This document shows, in pieces, positions 4,266 through 7,391 of a DNA stretch of 7,391 nucleotides (the first letter of the stretch is position 1; each line of letters opens with the position of its first letter). The notes under the pieces were generated by a model. It was given only the letters and a program-made list of their open reading frames with translations, ran no database searches and was not told the DNA's origin. Where the stretch lies: assembly GCA_946487985.1 (NCBI GenBank), contig CAMLUY010000050.1, forward strand, positions 1 through 7,391. The letters run 5' to 3'. The stretch comes from an uncultured Clostridia bacterium. GTDB lineage: Bacteria; Bacillota; Clostridia; Christensenellales; UBA1242. Both the position numbers and the translations under genes were made by a program.

Positions 4266-6005
4266 GCTTTTGGCAAGATTGCGTGGCTTATCGGGATTGT
4301 TGCCAAGCTTGACGGCTGTAAAATATGCCAATTTTTGAAGCTGTATAATGATTTGCAATGGCAAAAGCGGCTTCTGAGCGCTGTTTGCTTTAATCACCTT
4401 ATCAAAACATGCCGCAGTATCATCGTCAATATTCAAAGTGGTAAACAATATCAATTTCCCACCTCGCGACTTTATTTCATGTGCATTATTGAGTGTCTTT
4501 TTGAAAAGATGTTCATCTGTGGCAATCACTATTACTGGCAGATTTTCATCAACAAGCGCTATCACGCCATGCTTTAATTCGCCGCTTGACTCAGCTGATG
4601 AAAAAATATAGGTTATTTCTTTAAGTTTCAAAGATGCCTCTTTGGCAGTGATTAGGTCTACGCCACGACCAATAAAGAAAACTTTTTGATATTTTGAAAT
4701 AAAATCTGCAATTTCGCCAAGCGCGAAGTCGTCGCCATAGTCAATTTGGTTTTTAAAGGTTTTTAAGCTGGTAATATAGTCTTTTCTTTGCAAAAACAAA
4801 GTAAAAATGTACAAAATGAGGCATTGAGCAAAATATGCCTTGGTTGAAGCGACTGCTTTTTCCTGTCCAGCGCACAGCGGCAGGCAGAAATCTGACTTTT
4901 GTGCCATGGTGCTGTAAATGGTATTTGTGATTGAAACAATCTTGCCACCCTTTTCGCGGCAATATTCAAGAGCAGCGAGAGTGTCGGCCGTTTCGCCGCT
5001 TTGGGATATGAATATGCACAGGCTGGATTCATCAATGGGCAGGCACTCATTTTGCAGCTCGCTTGCGACTGCCGCATAGATATCTATGCAAAAGGCTTGA
5101 CGAAGATAGTATTGACCAATGAGAGCTGCATGATAAGCCGTGCCGCAACCAATCAGGAAAATGCGGTCAAAATTCAGAGACTTTATTTGAGACAAAACTT
5201 CTTGCATTTGGCTGCCCGAATATTTTTCAATTATGTTTTCAAGGGTCAGGCGGCTTTGATAGATTTCTTTGAGCATGAAATGGGCATAGCCCTTTTTCTC
5301 TTCATCAACAAACTTGAAATCCAGTTTTTGTGGCTGTTTTTGAAGTATTTTATCGTTGCTGTCATAAATTGTAAGGTTTGAAATTGACACCCTGCCATAT
5401 TCGCCGTCATCAAGAGATATGTACTCGTTTGAAAAACCTGCAAAGCATGAAGGGTCACTTGCAAGCATGACGCCATCATCTTTTTTCGCGATATAAAGAG
5501 GGCTTTTTTGCTTTGCAAAGTAAATGCTGTCGCCGCCCTTTGAAATTGCGGCAAAAGCGAACGAACCAGCAATCTTTTTTATCATTTTCCGCAGGCTTGA
5601 AATTGAGAGTTTGTCACCAATGAGCTTTGCTGCGACTTCGCTGTCGGTCTGCCCATAGTATTGCATGCCAGAAAGCTGCGCTTTGATGTCCTCAAAATTT
5701 TCAATGATGCCGTTGTGAACCAAAGCGGTGTCTCCTGATTGTGAAAAATGTGGGTGACAGTTTTCAAGTGAAATTGCGCCATGAGTCGCCCACCGTGTGT
5801 GGCCTATGCCGATGCCAAAGTCATCACAAAATTTTACCGTCCTTTTCAGTTTGGACACCTCGCCTACCGCCTTGAAACTTTGAATATTGCCCTGTCGACA
5901 GACCGCTAGCCCCGCCGAATCATAGCCGCGATATTCAAGACGTTCAAGGCCGTCAAGTATGACAGATTCAACGTTTTTTCCAATATAGCCAATAATGCCG
6001 CACAT
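4251..6005 (-). CDS. glmS: Glutamine--fructose-6-phosphate aminotransferase (isomerizing), GlmS
   Basis: Converts fructose-6-phosphate and glutamine to glucosamine-6-phosphate and glutamate, the first committed step to UDP-GlcNAc, in the cytoplasm. The 584 residues are slightly shorter than the usual 600-610. The N-terminal glutaminase domain (2-about 235) starts MCGIIGYIG, with C2 as the nucleophile after Met removal. It continues with EYRGYDSAGLAV, HTRWATHG (69-76) and HNGIIEN (97-103). Two SIS isomerase domains follow: CGTAYHA (287-293), SQSGETADT (334-342), VASTKA (385-390), SGELKHG (474-480) and the C-terminal NLAKSVTVE with the Schiff-base lysine K579. The frame stays open upstream to 6128, but the ATG at 6005 is chosen because Cys must be residue 2 and AGGAGG lies 6 nt before it. 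It is divergent from glmM, the next pathway enzyme. All catalytic motifs are present. Confidence 0.97.
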   Translation of the reverse strand: MCGIIGYIGKNVESVILDGLERLEYRGYDSAGLAVCRQGNIQSFKAVGEVSKLKRTVKFCDDFGIGIGHTRWATHGAISLENCHPHFSQSGDTALVHNGIIENFEDIKAQLSGMQYYGQTDSEVAAKLIGDKLSISSLRKMIKKIAGSFAFAAISKGGDSIYFAKQKSPLYIAKKDDGVMLASDPSCFAGFSNEYISLDDGEYGRVSISNLTIYDSNDKILQKQPQKLDFKFVDEEKKGYAHFMLKEIYQSRLTLENIIEKYSGSQMQEVLSQIKSLNFDRIFLIGCGTAYHAALIGQYYLRQAFCIDIYAAVASELQNECLPIDESSLCIFISQSGETADTLAALEYCREKGGKIVSITNTIYSTMAQKSDFCLPLCAGQEKAVASTKAYFAQCLILYIFTLFLQRKDYITSLKTFKNQIDYGDDFALGEIADFISKYQKVFFIGRGVDLITAKEASLKLKEITYIFSSAESSGELKHGVIALVDENLPVIVIATDEHLFKKTLNNAHEIKSRGGKLILFTTLNIDDDTAACFDKVIKANSAQKPLLPLQIIIQLQKLAYFTAVKLGNNPDKPRNLAKSVTVE

Positions 6006-6158
6006 AAAAAACCTCCTGTAAGTGCATATATGTTCTTTTATGCATATTTGTTTTCTGATGACAAAAAAACAAAGCGATTGCAACAACCGCGTAGAAAAGT
6101 CATACATAATTGAGTAAAGATTTTTCATAAATCAGAAAAAGTTACAAAAGGAGAAAAT
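6006..6158. promoter_or_regulatory. Shared divergent control region of glmS and glmM
   Basis: This 153-bp spacer must contain both promoters. For glmS (minus) the best candidate is TTGTCA (6059-6064), a 16-nt spacer and CATAAA (6037-6042), with a start near 6030. For glmM (plus) CATAAT at 6105-6110 is a possible -10 but has no good -35. ATCAGAAAA occurs once on the sense strand of each gene: minus 6051-6059 for glmS and plus 6131-6139 for glmM. A direct repeat, TGCATATATGTT (6023-6034) and TGCATATTTGTT (6041-6052), differs at one base. No glmS ribozyme core is recognisable, and the glmS leader is too short for one if transcription starts near 6030. Confidence 0.5.
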
Positions 6159-7391
6159 ATGGGAATATATTTTGGAACAGATGGCATACGCGGAGTGTAC
6201 GGCGAGGATTTGACGCCAAACATTGCGTATGTTTGCGGCAACAGTTTGTCGCGAAAGTGCAAAAATAAAAAGGTGCTCTTGGGGCGTGACACTAGAACAA
6301 CTGGTGACGTGCTTGCAATGTCGTTTGCAAACGGCCTGCTGCAAAATGGAGTAAATGTCATTGATGTTGGCATTGTGACTACCCCAGTAGTAGCCCAGCT
6401 TACACGCCAACAAAAATGCGATTTTGGCGTTATGATTAGTGCTAGTCACAACCCGCCATCGCATAATGGAATCAAACTTTTTGATAAAAATGGATACAAA
6501 ATTTCAGATGAACTTGAAAATGAATTGGAGCGCAAGTTCATGATGCAAGCAAGTGTTGGTTTTGACGAGATCGGCAGACTGACATACAAACCGCGATTGG
6601 TCGACAAGTATATCAGAAGCATCACCAAAAACATAGTCAATTTGAGCGGCCTACATTTGGTGATTGATTGTGGCAACGGAGGAGCGTCACGAGTTGCAAA
6701 GAAAGTTTTTGAGCGTGCAGGCGCGAAAGTGACAGCAATAAACTGCAAAACTGATGGCAAAAGGATAAATTGTAATTGTGGCGCGTTGCACCCAGAAGGC
6801 ATGGCAAAAAAAGTTGTGCGTGAAAAAGCGGATTTGGGACTGGCTTTTGACGGCGATGCCGACCGAATTATTGCTTGCGATGAAAAAGGGAATTTGCTTG
6901 ATGGTGACGACATTTTGTATCTGCTTGCACGGCACTTCGAAAACCAAACAGATGCAGTCGTTGGAACAAGCATGACCAACAAAGGTCTGGAAGAAGATTT
7001 ATCGCGCCATGGAATAAGCCTCATTCGAGTTAGCGTTGGCGACAAATATGTGATTGAAAAAATGCTGGCAGAAAATCTGATGCTTGGTGGTGAAACATCA
7101 GGTCACATCATCATAAAGCCGTACTGCACCACTGGTGATGGCGTGATGACTGGACTGCTGCTTGCAGAAATAATCAAGAAAAACGGAAAAAAGATTTCAT
7201 CGTGCGCAAAATATAAAAAATATCCACAAATTATCAAAAATGTCGAAGTGTTTGACAAATATGAAATTGTTGGCAATAAACAGCTTGCCCAAGAAGTTTC
7301 AAAAACGCAAAAAAATTTCGATAAAAAAGGTCGCGTTTTGCTGCGTGCAAGTGGCACAGAAAGCAAAATTCGAATAATATGCGAGCATAAA
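6159..7391 (+). CDS. glmM: Phosphoglucosamine mutase GlmM, C-terminus cut by window edge
   Basis: Interconverts glucosamine-6-phosphate and glucosamine-1-phosphate through a phosphoserine enzyme, the step after GlmS toward UDP-GlcNAc and peptidoglycan. The 411 visible codons are about 90% of the usual 445-450. They begin MGIYFGTDGIRGVYG (1-15), the family signature. The active-site loop ISASHNP (93-99) carries the phosphorylated serine S96. The metal-binding DGDADR lies at 231-236, the sugar-binding GGETSGH at 310-316 and the phosphate-binding RASGTESKIRI at 396-406, so all four functional loops are present. After SASHNP the sequence reads PSHNGIK where relatives usually have xxDNGIK. The ATG has AAAGGAG 5 nt upstream. 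It is divergent from glmS across a 153-bp spacer, which suggests common control. The family motifs separate GlmM from ordinary phosphoglucomutases. Confidence 0.96.
   Translation, partial: MGIYFGTDGIRGVYGEDLTPNIAYVCGNSLSRKCKNKKVLLGRDTRTTGDVLAMSFANGLLQNGVNVIDVGIVTTPVVAQLTRQQKCDFGVMISASHNPPSHNGIKLFDKNGYKISDELENELERKFMMQASVGFDEIGRLTYKPRLVDKYIRSITKNIVNLSGLHLVIDCGNGGASRVAKKVFERAGAKVTAINCKTDGKRINCNCGALHPEGMAKKVVREKADLGLAFDGDADRIIACDEKGNLLDGDDILYLLARHFENQTDAVVGTSMTNKGLEEDLSRHGISLIRVSVGDKYVIEKMLAENLMLGGETSGHIIIKPYCTTGDGVMTGLLLAEIIKKNGKKISSCAKYKKYPQIIKNVEVFDKYEIVGNKQLAQEVSKTQKNFDKKGRVLLRASGTESKIRIICEHK

Noticed and set aside
2089..6005. All five visible stop codons are TAA, possible codon reassignment
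   Set aside because: TGG is used for Trp and no in-frame TGA or TAG occurs. Five genes are too few to infer anything beyond AT-biased stop choice.
6006..6128. In-frame 41-codon extension upstream of glmS, giving a 625-residue ORF
   Set aside because: GlmS needs Cys as its first mature residue, and MCGIIG at 6005 has AGGAGG at ideal spacing. The extension has no family similarity.

Overview
The window looks like a chromosomal housekeeping segment of a low-to-moderate GC Gram-positive bacterium (Bacillota, probably Clostridia-like). The clues are the secG-rnr gene order, strong AGGAGG-type ribosome binding sites, TTGaca/TATAAT promoters (several with an extended -10), a tRNA with an encoded CCA end, and TAA at all five visible stop codons. 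No in-frame TGA is needed, so the standard code is assumed. There is no sign of a phage, transposon, CRISPR array or defence island.

Layout from left to right. Positions 1-2653 (minus strand) form an operon: a 77-residue two-helix membrane protein of unknown function, then secG, then rnr (RNase R, cut by the left edge). Upstream of it, 2654-2955 holds two tandem promoters, a 17-bp palindrome over one -35 box, and a GC-rich set of alternative inverted repeats ending in a terminator. Positions 2956-3902 (minus) carry a 74-residue two-helix membrane protein preceded by a SIMPL/DUF541 protein that lacks a signal peptide. Positions 3974-4132 (plus) are a complete tRNA-Gly(CCC) unit with promoter and terminator. 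Positions 4251-6005 (minus) are glmS. Positions 6159-7391 (plus) are glmM, cut by the right edge.

Functionally, GlmS and GlmM are consecutive enzymes from fructose-6-phosphate to glucosamine-1-phosphate, the entry to UDP-GlcNAc and peptidoglycan. They are transcribed divergently from one 153-bp control region that shows no recognisable glmS ribozyme. SecG is an accessory subunit of the SecYEG translocon, and RNase R degrades structured RNA. These two form a conserved pairing in Firmicutes.

I found no clearly new multi-gene system. The most interesting points are the small SecG-like-topology protein ahead of secG, the mutually exclusive hairpins at 2860-2941, the operator-like palindrome at 2768-2784, the unusual C55 in the tRNA-Gly T-loop, and a 9-mer shared in opposite orientation by the glmS and glmM leaders.
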